A DNA stretch of 43,159 nucleotides, from contig PDPH01000016.1 in assembly GCA_002747435.1 (NCBI GenBank), positions 1-43,159 on the forward strand. The letters run 5' to 3'. This document shows, piece by piece, positions 8,999-17,152 of this stretch; the stretch's first letter is position 1; each line of letters starts with the position of its first letter. Below the pieces are notes generated by a model, which was not told the origin of the DNA, searched no databases, and saw only the letters and a list, made by a program, of their open reading frames with translations. Position numbers and translations under genes: made by a program. The stretch comes from Pseudomonadota bacterium. GTDB lineage: Bacteria; Pseudomonadota; Gammaproteobacteria; Thiotrichales; Thiotrichaceae.

Positions 8999-11491
8999 AT
9001 GTATTTAAAAGAGGTCGAGCACGACCCGCTGATTCCATTGCATTTGGAAGCCTTAGATAATAGCTCAGAAGCCATTGGTAACGATTTTCAGCATTACCTG
9101 TCTTACCATTTAGGACGTTTTCAGGGCTGCCCTCCGGTGCATTTGTATCACGCACTGGCTTATACCTTGCGTGATCGTTTAATGGTTGATTGGCGCAATA
9201 CTCGTGAAGACTATCTGCTCGCAGGTCATCGCCGTGCTTATTATATGTCCTTGGAATTTTTGATTGGCCGTTCACTAAGTAATAACTTGCTGAATATGGG
9301 CATAGAAAATGCCACCCAAGAAGCTTTGTATAACTACTGTATTGATTTGGAGAGGCTGGAATCAGAAGAGCCGGACGCAGGCTTGGGTAATGGTGGCTTA
9401 GGACGTTTGGCAGCCTGTTTTATGGACAGTTGCGCGACCTTGCGCTTACCTGTGGTTGGCTATGGTATTCGCTATGAATATGGCATGTTCCGCCAACACA
9501 TCAACAATGGCTATCAAGTAGAAGATCCCGATCCTTGGTTGCGCAATGGCAATCCTTGGGAAATTGAACGCTCAGAGTATGCACAACACATACAGTTTGG
9601 CGGCTATACAGAAAGCTACCAAGATGCACAAGGCCACACACGCAGACGTTGGGTCAATACAGAAAACGTCTTAGCCTTGCCTTTTGATATGCCTATACTG
9701 GGTTATCGCAATCATACTGTTAATACTTTGCGGCTGTGGAAAGCCACCACGACGGATGAATTCAATCTGCAAGAATTTAATGCAGGCAGTTATACCGAAG
9801 CAGTACAGCAAAAAAATAATGCTGAACATATTTCTATGGTGCTGTATCCCAATGACAGCAGTGAAAATGGTAAAGAATTGCGTCTGCGCCAACAATATTT
9901 CCTCGCCTCCGCCAGCCTAAAAGATGCCATTCGTATTTGGGAGCGTAGCGGAGAAAATCATTATCAACGCTTTGCAGAGGACAATGTTTTTCATATGAAT
10001 GACACGCATCCAACCATTGCGGTGGCTGAGTTAATGCGTATTCTAATTGATGAAAAACAACTTGATTGGGATAGCGCTTGGTCTATTACTGGCCGCTGTA
10101 TGGCCTATACCAACCACACATTATTACCTGAAGCGTTAGAACGTTGGCCGGTACATTTATTTGGGCGTTTGTTACCGCGTCTGTTGGAAATCATTTATGA
10201 AATTAATGCACGCTTCTTGGCGGAAGTGGCGCGCAAATGGCCGGGTGACACCGATAGACAACGCCGCATGTCCATTATTGAAGAAGGTCCAAACCGTCAA
10301 GTCCGTATGGCTTGGCTGGCGATTGTAGGTAGCTTCTCGGTTAATGGCGTGGCTGCATTACACTCTCAGTTACTGGTTGAAGGCTTGTTCCACGACTTTT
10401 ATGAGCTGTGGCCACACAAATTCAATAATAAAACCAATGGTGTCACGCCACGCCGTTGGCTTGCTCAAGCTAATCCGGGTATGACCCGTCTAATCAGTGA
10501 ACACATTGGTAATGAATGGATTGCTAAGCTGTCCGAATTGGAAAGAATCAAACCCTTAGCCGCACCTGAGCATAATGACTTTCAATCTGCTTGGTCAGCC
10601 GTCAAACTGGCGAATAAACAAAGACTAGCCAAGTTAGTACAAAAGGAGTGCGGTGTTGATTTTAATCCGGGGGCACTGTTCGATGTACAGGTCAAACGTA
10701 TTCACGAATACAAGCGGCAATTATTGAATGTACTGCATATTATTCATTTGTACCGTCGCATCCGTAGTGGACGGCTAGACCATTGGGCGGATCGTTGCGT
10801 GCTTATAGGCGGTAAAGCTGCACCTGGTTATGTAATGGCAAAACGTATTATTAAACTGATCAATGCAGTGGCTAATGTTATCAATAATGACCCCGAAGTA
10901 GCTGATCGTCTTAAAGTCGCTTTTCTGCCTAATTACAGTGTTTCTAGTATGGAAGTCATTGCGCCTGCCGCTAATTTGTCTGAACAGATTTCCACCGCAG
11001 GCAAAGAAGCCTCTGGTACAGGCAATATGAAGTTCATGATGAATGGTGCGTTAACGATTGGAACGTATGACGGTGCGAATATTGAAATACTGGAAGCTGT
11101 CGGCGAAGAAAACTTCTTCCTGTTTGGCCTACGTGCGGACGAGGTGCAGGCATTACGCAAAGACTATCATCCTTGGAAATATGTTGAGCAAGATGAAGAC
11201 CTCAAAGGTGTAATACAACTACTGCGCAGTGGTCATTTCAACCAATACGAACCGGGCATCTTCGACATGATTATAGACAGTATGCTCAGTCCGGCTGATC
11301 CTTGGGTAACACTGGCTGACTTCCGCAGCTATGTTGATGCTCAAGAGCGGGTTAATCTTGCTTGGCAAGATCAAACACATTGGACACGTATGAGTATCCT
11401 AAATACAGCTAGCAGCGGCTTCTTTTCAACTGACCGAACAATGCAGGAATATAACTGTGATATTTGGAAGTTGAAGCCTGAAACCTCGTAA
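8999..11491 (+). CDS. glgP: Glycogen/maltodextrin phosphorylase
   Basis: GT35 pyridoxal-phosphate enzyme that releases glucose-1-phosphate from the non-reducing ends of glycogen. The PLP lysine is about Lys678 in GTGNMKFMMNGAL; the N-terminal motif YYMSLEFLIGRSL and the DAGLGNGGLGRLAACF block are classical. At 830 residues it is full length. The ATG has a strong AGGAG eight bases upstream. It follows glgA by 40 bases and closes the operon, so synthesis (glgA, glgB) and mobilisation (glgP, malQ, GH57) are transcribed together. A weak hairpin follows. Confidence 0.97.
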   Translation: MYLKEVEHDPLIPLHLEALDNSSEAIGNDFQHYLSYHLGRFQGCPPVHLYHALAYTLRDRLMVDWRNTREDYLLAGHRRAYYMSLEFLIGRSLSNNLLNMGIENATQEALYNYCIDLERLESEEPDAGLGNGGLGRLAACFMDSCATLRLPVVGYGIRYEYGMFRQHINNGYQVEDPDPWLRNGNPWEIERSEYAQHIQFGGYTESYQDAQGHTRRRWVNTENVLALPFDMPILGYRNHTVNTLRLWKATTTDEFNLQEFNAGSYTEAVQQKNNAEHISMVLYPNDSSENGKELRLRQQYFLASASLKDAIRIWERSGENHYQRFAEDNVFHMNDTHPTIAVAELMRILIDEKQLDWDSAWSITGRCMAYTNHTLLPEALERWPVHLFGRLLPRLLEIIYEINARFLAEVARKWPGDTDRQRRMSIIEEGPNRQVRMAWLAIVGSFSVNGVAALHSQLLVEGLFHDFYELWPHKFNNKTNGVTPRRWLAQANPGMTRLISEHIGNEWIAKLSELERIKPLAAPEHNDFQSAWSAVKLANKQRLAKLVQKECGVDFNPGALFDVQVKRIHEYKRQLLNVLHIIHLYRRIRSGRLDHWADRCVLIGGKAAPGYVMAKRIIKLINAVANVINNDPEVADRLKVAFLPNYSVSSMEVIAPAANLSEQISTAGKEASGTGNMKFMMNGALTIGTYDGANIEILEAVGEENFFLFGLRADEVQALRKDYHPWKYVEQDEDLKGVIQLLRSGHFNQYEPGIFDMIIDSMLSPADPWVTLADFRSYVDAQERVNLAWQDQTHWTRMSILNTASSGFFSTDRTMQEYNCDIWKLKPETS

Positions 11492-11523
11492 AAAAGACCA
11501 GACTTGAAAATCTCAATCAGACC

Positions 11524-11546
11524 GAGCGTCGCAATAAACGGCGCTC
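11524..11546 (+). terminator. Hairpin after glgP, possible terminator
   Basis: An 8-bp stem (GAGCGTCG with CGGCGCTC, one G-T pair) around a 7-base loop lies 33 bases after the glgP stop. It has no clean T run, so termination here may be weak or Rho-dependent. Confidence 0.4.
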
Positions 11547-11824
11547 ATTACTGTCAAAACTTTTAATCATTGGGTAATACCCAAGCGAGTCCCTTGGTTC
11601 AGTGGATGTTTTGGGTATAAACGTCAGGTGCTTGTGCTTGCTGCAAAGCTAATAAATCATAGCATTTGAGCTGATTATTTGAAGCGATAAGGATTGATTT
11701 GATCGGTGCATTTGTCACCCTTTTGGGGTAAATTTTCTGCGGCAGCAATCCGTTGGTGGGGCGTACTTCGGCTTTTTACGCTAGACTGGTGGACTATTGA
11801 AACTTACCTAAACGAGTTCTAGCT
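11547..11824. other. Intergenic region before the ATPase/TPR module
   Basis: About 280 bases between the glgP hairpin and the ATPase start. I see no ORF, no strong sigma-70 promoter and no strong ribosome binding site. The promoter of the ATPase/TPR pair is presumably here but I cannot place it. Confidence 0.4.
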
Positions 11825-13129
11825 ATGACTCTTGCGACGAATTTGGATGAAGTGTATCGCGCTTGCGATCCCGATAAGCCTCTTAGTGCTTCAGACGAGC
11901 GTTATGTTGATCTGGCCGAAGTACGGGGTACCAAAGTTATTGCTACCACCATCGCGCGGCGTATTGAACGTTGTAGTGATGGGCATGACGGGCAGTTTTA
12001 TCAACAATTATTCACAGGGCATCGTGGTAGCGGCAAATCCACTGAATTGTTACGCTTGAAGAAGGAACTGCAAAACCGTAAATTTTTCGCTATTTACATT
12101 GATGTTGAGGAACTACTTGATCTTGCAGATATTGACTATTTGGATGTACTACTAAGTATTGCTAAACAAACTGAAGAGGAACTACGCAAAAGCGACATCT
12201 TCTTAAACAGTGATTTATTGGATAATCTTGGTCAATGGTTTGCAGAAAAAATCATTGAAAGCAAGCAATCAAGGGGACTATCTGCTGGTTTAAAAACTCA
12301 AGCTGAGACTGAAGCAAAAATGCCTTTTTTTGCCAAACTAATGGCAAATCTAACCGCAGAGATTAAAACAGCTAGTAGTCGCCGTGTTACCACACGCCAA
12401 AAACTGGAGCGTGAACAAGCAGATTTTATTACACGTCTGAACGTGTTGCTTACGAATGCTCGTTCTAAAGTACAAAAAAATGATTATAAAGATATTGTCT
12501 TGATTGTTGACGGTTTAGAAAAGATGCACTATCGCATTCTTGACGACAAGCAATCCAGTCATGCTCATTTATTTGTTGTCCACGCTGAACAGTTGAAGGC
12601 TCCGTGTTGCCATATTGTTTACACGATGCCGATTTCCTTAGCTTTTAATGCCAATCTTGGCAATGACTTTGATGATGTTCAGTTATTGCCAATGGTCAAA
12701 ATGAATTATGGAGGTATCGCTTGTTTGAAAAAAGTCATCGCTCAACGCGTCGATGTTGATGCCACATTTCAAGATCCCAACGCTATTAATGAGTTGGTGG
12801 GGCTTAGTGGTGGTGTAATGCGTGATTTGATGCGTCTGATGCGGTTGGCAACAGATACTGATGAGACCAAAATTAGTGCTTCTGAAATCGACTATGCGAA
12901 GAAAACACTGATCCGTGAATATGATCGTCTATTGCGTGATGATGAGTTTGAACAATTGCTCTGGGTACATACTAACCATCGTGTTACAGGTGACGAAAGC
13001 TATGCCCGTTTGTTAAACCTACGACTCATCCTCGAATATCAAAACGGGGACCGCTGGGCAGACATACATCCAGCACTCATGCAAGTGCGGTGGGTAGAAG
13101 AGCGACTGCGCGATGCAACAAGTCACTGA
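11825..13129 (+). CDS. P-loop (AAA/STAND-like) ATPase of a two-gene TPR module
   Basis: Cytoplasmic P-loop ATPase of 434 residues. Walker A is G65-H-R-G-S-G-K-S-T, and a Walker B-like strand ends in VDGLEKM (Asp about 229, Glu about 232). A helical, charged segment (about 120-215, with many Lys/Glu) separates the two, as in AAA_16/STAND-type proteins. The C-terminal part, with LVGLSGGVMRDLMRLMRLA and a winged-helix-like tail, resembles the lid and following wHTH of ORC/STAND ATPases. It overlaps the TPR gene by 17 bases, so the two are coupled and probably work together. No nuclease, protease or nucleotidase domain is visible. Function is inferred only: a sensor/switch ATPase, possibly in biological conflict. 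Confidence 0.75.
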   Translation: MTLATNLDEVYRACDPDKPLSASDERYVDLAEVRGTKVIATTIARRIERCSDGHDGQFYQQLFTGHRGSGKSTELLRLKKELQNRKFFAIYIDVEELLDLADIDYLDVLLSIAKQTEEELRKSDIFLNSDLLDNLGQWFAEKIIESKQSRGLSAGLKTQAETEAKMPFFAKLMANLTAEIKTASSRRVTTRQKLEREQADFITRLNVLLTNARSKVQKNDYKDIVLIVDGLEKMHYRILDDKQSSHAHLFVVHAEQLKAPCCHIVYTMPISLAFNANLGNDFDDVQLLPMVKMNYGGIACLKKVIAQRVDVDATFQDPNAINELVGLSGGVMRDLMRLMRLATDTDETKISASEIDYAKKTLIREYDRLLRDDEFEQLLWVHTNHRVTGDESYARLLNLRLILEYQNGDRWADIHPALMQVRWVEERLRDATSH

Positions 13130-14507
13130 AACTAATCTGTATGGACGCTACCCTGATTTGGCGCGTCTAACCAAAGCTTTACAGCGGTCTAGAGGGGAGT
13201 TTGCACTATTTTTTGTGGAGTGTAATGTAATAAGCTTACGCCGTGCACTGGTCGATTCTCTAGCCACTCGTTTACAATCATTGCCAATTGAAGTTGATTT
13301 AAATAACTTTCAAGGTCGTTCCGAATATGTTTTCTTAGATGAGTTACTGACCACGCAGGTTCAAAATACCCCTGATAATACAGTCATTTTCCTGTTTGGA
13401 TTAGAGCTGCTGTTGCCTACACAGTCTACTGAACGCTTACGTGCGACCATACAACAGCTAAATTGGCGCAGAAGTTTCTTTTCACGTTTGCAACGTCCTC
13501 TGGTTATTTGGTTACCGCAATATGCACTGAACTTACTCGCAGAGGAAACACCAGACTTCTATGATTGGTACAGTGGTGTGTTTGTTTTTCCCAGTGATAA
13601 AAATACCTTACAGGCAATGGAGAAAAATACATTCCAATCTTTATTGCGACAAGGCGTTCATGCTGCTGATCGTTCCAACATTGCCGAAAAAAAACAATGG
13701 TTACATACACTCAGAAGTTTATTAGCGGAGCACACTCAAGCAGATAGCAGCCGTGCTAGGTTATTAATAAATACCGGGCAACTGCACCATTCATTAGGTC
13801 ATTATGAGCAAGCATTAGCGTGTTACCAAGAAGCATTGGTGATTCAAAAGACCATCGGTGATAAAAAAGGCGAAGGCACGACGCTCAACAATTTGGCAAC
13901 AACCACTTACGCTCGCGGTGACTACAACACCGCTCTTGAATACCTCCAACAGTCGCTCGCCATCACACAGGCCATCGGTGATAAAAAAGGCGAAGGCACA
14001 ACGCTCAACAATATCTCGCAAATTTTCAAAGCTCGTGGCGACTACGACACCGCTCTCGAATACCTCCAACAGTCGCTCGCCATCACACAGGCCATCGGTG
14101 ATAAAAAAGGCGAAGGCACGACGCTCAACAATATCTCGCAAATCTATCACGCTCGCAGCGACTACAACACCGCTCTCGAATACCTCCAACAGTCGCTCGC
14201 TATAAGACAGGCCATCGTTGATAAAAAAGGCGAAGGTGCAACGCTCAACAATTTGGCAGCAACCGCTTACGCTCGCGGCGACTACAACACCGCTCTTAAA
14301 TACATCCAACAGTCGCTCGCCATCACACAGGCCACCGGTGATAAAAAAGGCGAAGGTGCGACACTCAACAATTTGGCAGCAACCGCTTACGCTCGCGGCG
14401 ACTACAACACCGCTCTCGAATACCTCCAACAGTCGCTCGCCATCACACAGGCCATCGGCGACCAATCCGGCGAGGGTACAACGGTATCAAGTCCCAATAA
14501 ATCATAA
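13113..14507 (+). CDS. TPR protein with near-identical repeats, partner of the ATPase
   Basis: 464-residue cytoplasmic protein. The N-terminal region (about 1-180) resembles STAND-associated P-loop-like domains that lack a Walker A motif: it has [12 protein letters not shown], a strand ending [14 protein letters not shown] and the block [14 protein letters not shown]. The C-terminal half is tetratricopeptide: one degenerate repeat and then five 40-residue repeats (core [20 protein letters not shown]) that are nearly identical even in DNA. The last repeat breaks off after GDQSGEGTT and ends in an unrelated tail, VSSPNKS. Its stop overlaps the convergent ubiD stop by six bases. It has no good ribosome binding site and probably depends on coupling with the ATPase. 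A target-recognition role is inferred from the repeats; an effector activity is not visible. Confidence 0.75.
   Translation: MQQVTETNLYGRYPDLARLTKALQRSRGEFALFFVECNVISLRRALVDSLATRLQSLPIEVDLNNFQGRSEYVFLDELLTTQVQNTPDNTVIFLFGLELLLPTQSTERLRATIQQLNWRRSFFSRLQRPLVIWLPQYALNLLAEETPDFYDWYSGVFVFPSDKNTLQAMEKNTFQSLLRQGVHAADRSNIAEKKQWLHTLRSLLAEHTQADSSRARLLINTGQLHHSLGHYEQALACYQEALVIQKTIGDKKGEGTTLNNLATTTYARGDYNTALEYLQQSLAITQAIGDKKGEGTTLNNISQIFKARGDYDTALEYLQQSLAITQAIGDKKGEGTTLNNISQIYHARSDYNTALEYLQQSLAIRQAIVDKKGEGATLNNLAATAYARGDYNTALKYIQQSLAITQATGDKKGEGATLNNLAATAYARGDYNTALEYLQQSLAITQAIGDQSGEGTTVSSPNKS
13860..14480 (+). repeat. Five exact-period 120-bp coding repeats (TPR)
   Basis: Units begin at 13860, 13980, 14100, 14220 and 14340 with the same start, GATAAAAAAGGCGAAGG, and a sixth is broken off after 14480. 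The period is exactly 120 bp (40 codons). Units 4 and 5 differ at about 7 of 120 positions, and synonymous sites are conserved as well, which points to recent duplication or gene conversion. Most differences fall in the first helix after LNN; the second helix is almost constant. Long open frames on the other strand here are a by-product of the repeat. Confidence 0.95.
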
Positions 14508-15965
14508 GCCCAACACCCCCCACAGCGCATCCACTTTATCCCTCACTGTCCGATCCATCACAATCGGTGTACCCCACTCACGGTTAGTTTCCCCTGGCCA
14601 CTTATTGGTAGCGTCTAACCCCATTTTAGAGCCAAGGCCAGACACAGGTGAAGCAAAGTCGAGGTAGTCAATCGGAGTGTTTTCGACCAAAGTGGTATCT
14701 CGTGCGGGATCCATGCGGGTCGTCATCGCCCAAATGACATCTTGCCAATGGCGTGTATTGATATCATCGTCAACCACAATAATAAATTTAGTATACATAA
14801 ACTGCCGCAGGAATGACCAAACCCCCATCATCACGCGCTTCGCATGGCCAGGGTATTGTTTTTTTATACTCACAATCGCCATGCGATAAGAGCAACCTTC
14901 CGGTGGCAGGTAAAAGTCGACAACTTCTGGAAATTGCTTTTGCAAAATAGGCACAAAGACTTCATTTAAAGCAACACCTAAAATCGCCGGTTCATCGGGT
15001 GGTCGTCCAGTGTAAGTGCTGTGATAAATAGGGTCTTTGCGATGCGTAATACGCTCGATACTAAACACAGGAAAGTTGTCAACTTCATTATAATAGCCAG
15101 TATGATCCCCATAAGGCCCTTCGGCTGCGGTGTCATCAGGATAAATAAAACCTTCTAGGACAAATTCAGCGGAAGCAGGCACTTGCAAATCAGACAAGAG
15201 CGCCTTAGCTACTTCGGTACGTGAGCCACGCAATAAACCCGCAAAAGCATATTCGGACAAAGTATCAGGTACAGGCGTGACAGCGCCTAAAATCGTAGCT
15301 GGATCAGCGCCTAACGCTACAGCAACTGGAAAAGGCTCGCTAGGATGCGCTTGCTGCCAATCCTGAAAATCCAGTGCGCCCCCACGATGTGATAACCAGC
15401 GCATAATGACGCGATTTTTGCTCAATACCTGCATACGGTAAATGCCTAAGTTCTGACGCTTTTTCTCAGACCCTTTGGTAATCACCAAACCCCAAGTAAT
15501 GAGTGGTGCAATATCCCCCGGCCAACAGTGTTGTACCGGAATCTTGCCCAAATCAATCTGTTCAGCTTGCAAAATGACTTGTTGGCAAGCTGGGCGACTA
15601 ATTGTTTTAGGCGCCATGTCCAGCACCCTCTTAAAAACAGGCAACTGGCTCCAAGCATCTTTAAAGCCTTTGGGTGGTTCAGGTTGTTTCAACAAGGCTA
15701 ATAACTTGCCAACTTCGCGCAAGGCTTCAGTCGATTCCTCACCCATTCCCAAAGCTACCCGCTTAGATGTACCAAACAAGTTAGCCAGTACCGGCACGGT
15801 ATAACCTTTAGGATTTTCAAATAATAAAGCCGGGCCTCTTGCACGTAATACACGGTCGGCAATCTCCGTCATTTCCAAATAAGGATCAACTTCAGCCTGA
15901 ATTCGCTTAAGTTCACCTCTGTTTTCCAATTGCTGGATAAAATCGCGTAGGTCGTGGTAGTTCAT
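14502..15965 (-). CDS. ubiD: 4-hydroxy-3-polyprenylbenzoate decarboxylase
   Basis: UbiD-family decarboxylase that uses prenylated FMN (made by UbiX) in ubiquinone biosynthesis. The 487 residues match the roughly 490 of E. coli UbiD. Conserved blocks include [14 protein letters not shown] near 65, [22 protein letters not shown], the [15 protein letters not shown] stretch, and the late [14 protein letters not shown]. The start is the ATG at 15963-15965. The divergent GNAT gene begins only 24 bases away, and the 3' end is convergent with, and overlaps, the TPR gene. No ubiX or other ubi gene is adjacent. Confidence 0.95.
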   Translation of the reverse strand: MNYHDLRDFIQQLENRGELKRIQAEVDPYLEMTEIADRVLRARGPALLFENPKGYTVPVLANLFGTSKRVALGMGEESTEALREVGKLLALLKQPEPPKGFKDAWSQLPVFKRVLDMAPKTISRPACQQVILQAEQIDLGKIPVQHCWPGDIAPLITWGLVITKGSEKKRQNLGIYRMQVLSKNRVIMRWLSHRGGALDFQDWQQAHPSEPFPVAVALGADPATILGAVTPVPDTLSEYAFAGLLRGSRTEVAKALLSDLQVPASAEFVLEGFIYPDDTAAEGPYGDHTGYYNEVDNFPVFSIERITHRKDPIYHSTYTGRPPDEPAILGVALNEVFVPILQKQFPEVVDFYLPPEGCSYRMAIVSIKKQYPGHAKRVMMGVWSFLRQFMYTKFIIVVDDDINTRHWQDVIWAMTTRMDPARDTTLVENTPIDYLDFASPVSGLGSKMGLDATNKWPGETNREWGTPIVMDRTVRDKVDALWGVLGL

Positions 15966-15989
15966 GAGTGAGATAATAGCGAAAGTTTT

Positions 15990-16334
15990 ATGAGTAAGGG
16001 TAATGTGGAGTGCATGATTTTTATGAATACTATTCTCATACGTGAAGCCATGATGACTGATGCTAGTGCGGTGAATCAGCTAACGGCAACATTAGGTAAG
16101 GCTGAGATTACGAGTTTAGTTGTTAGTGAGTTGGCACGACGCAAGGGATTAGCTAAGCGCTTAGTACAAGCTGCTATGGATTGGGCTAATGCACCGGGTA
16201 TGAAATGTTTGGTAGTACGCTCAAATATATTGCGGGATACTTCACATCAGTTTTATCCAAGTGTTGGATTCAAGCTGAAAAAACGACTCATGTTTATGAG
16301 AGGGTATAATGTGTATAAACCCCGATCTGATTAA
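15990..16334 (+). CDS. GNAT acetyltransferase with internal deletion
   Basis: Reads as a GCN5-related N-acetyltransferase that has lost its middle. The N-terminal strand [22 protein letters not shown] is followed directly by the [21 protein letters not shown] region, which is the acetyl-CoA pyrophosphate loop (RRKGLAKR). Family members have about 50 residues between these parts (strands 2-4 of the fold). The C-terminal half, including [13 protein letters not shown], is intact. At roughly 104-114 residues, against about 150, activity is doubtful, so this may be a pseudogene that is still open. The start is uncertain: ATG at 15990, 16014 or 16023 are all in frame. Confidence 0.65.
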   Translation: MSKGNVECMIFMNTILIREAMMTDASAVNQLTATLGKAEITSLVVSELARRKGLAKRLVQAAMDWANAPGMKCLVVRSNILRDTSHQFYPSVGFKLKKRLMFMRGYNVYKPRSD

Positions 16335-16357
16335 GCGTTAGAATAGCCTCGGGTTTT
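16317..16357 (+). terminator. Rho-independent terminator after the GNAT gene
   Basis: A perfect 8-bp stem, AAACCCGA (16317-16324) with TCGGGTTT (16349-16356), has a 24-base loop and runs into a T stretch. The 5' arm lies within the last codons of the GNAT gene. Confidence 0.65.
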
Positions 16358-16424
16358 TGGCTGACACTTAACTTTCAGACGTTTAAGAAACCAATAATCT
16401 ATGAACCGTTGAGGCATAAAAACC

Positions 16425-16931
16425 ATGTGGCAGCGCCTGTTAAAAAAAAGCTTAATCTTCGGTATACCTTTCGGCTTATTGCTAGGACTTTATCTAGGCA
16501 GGCGATTTGATGTACACACAGGCTGGCAGGGCGGAATCGCGGGTGGTTTATTGTTTGGTCTACTCATTGGCAGTTTCAGTGAAGTGCGCCACACACAACT
16601 GCAAATCCATGATCAGCTATTTGAAGGAGAAAACGTCCTTCTGCATTCACCAGCCAATCACTTTGGCAAACACGAGCGTAGCGGCCAGCTTATTCTCACT
16701 CCTACCCGTCTTATTTTTCGTTTTTATACTGCGCAATTGCACCCAGAAACACTAGAGATGGAGCTTGCTACCATACAACAAGTCAGACCCATTATGTTAT
16801 TGGGCTTCATACCTTATGGTTTAAGCGTTAAAACGGATAAAAAAATCCTGCATTATTTTGCAGTACATAAGCGCAATACTTGGGTGAAACAAATAGAAAA
16901 ACAGCGTAAGGCGCTACAAGATGCTGGCTAA
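16425..16931 (+). CDS. Two-TM protein with PH/GRAM-like domain
   Basis: 168-residue inner-membrane protein of unknown function. Two glycine-rich hydrophobic segments at about residues 8-26 and 33-52 form a hairpin. The rest, about 60-160, has the pattern of a bacterial PH or GRAM domain: EGENVLLHSPANHF, then SGQLILTPTRLIFRFY, a strand with LEMELATIQQVRP, and a C-terminal helix NTWVKQIEKQRKAL. Such domains typically bind lipids or proteins at the membrane surface. The start has GAGG about 10 bases upstream. The stop overlaps by four bases the end of the convergent recQ/HRDC reading frame. Confidence 0.65.
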   Translation: MWQRLLKKSLIFGIPFGLLLGLYLGRRFDVHTGWQGGIAGGLLFGLLIGSFSEVRHTQLQIHDQLFEGENVLLHSPANHFGKHERSGQLILTPTRLIFRFYTAQLHPETLEMELATIQQVRPIMLLGFIPYGLSVKTDKKILHYFAVHKRNTWVKQIEKQRKALQDAG

Positions 16932-17152
16932 GGTGCATGCGCTAAATGTTCTTGAATGACTTCCAAAAAAGCCCGCCCATAACGCGCCAATTTCTGATCC
17001 CCCATGCCATTAATATAGGCCATACTATCCATCGTGCGTGGTTTCATGTTTAACATATCTAGCAAAGTGCTATTGTGAAAAATGACATAAGGTGGTACAC
17101 CCTGTTCCTGCGCTAACCGCATACGTATCCGACGCAATGCTTCCCAGAGGGA
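16928..17152 (-). pseudogene. recQ: HRDC domain of RecQ, cut off by an amber codon
   Basis: This is the natural C-terminus of RecQ. Directly after the TAG at 17153-17155, and in the same frame, translation would continue SLWEALRRIRMRLAQEQG and then VPPYVIFHNSTLLDML, the helicase-and-RNaseD C-terminal domain. HRDC helps RecQ bind structured DNA. Unless the amber codon is read through, or is a sequencing error, this part is not made as a fusion. A separate start at the Met near 17125-17137 is possible but lacks a convincing ribosome binding site. Confidence 0.8.

Noticed and set aside
13815..14465. 216-codon open frame on the minus strand through the repeats, and two plus-strand frames there
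   Set aside because: They exist only because each 120-bp unit keeps the same frames open; the protein products are repetitive and lack ribosome binding sites. The TPR frame is the coding one.
13860..14480. Regular 120-bp repeats as a CRISPR array
   Set aside because: The units are contiguous with no spacers, too long, and in frame as TPR codons.
16928..17137. Independent small gene on the minus strand
   Set aside because: It is the in-frame continuation of RecQ after a TAG codon, matching the HRDC domain, so it is not a separate gene.
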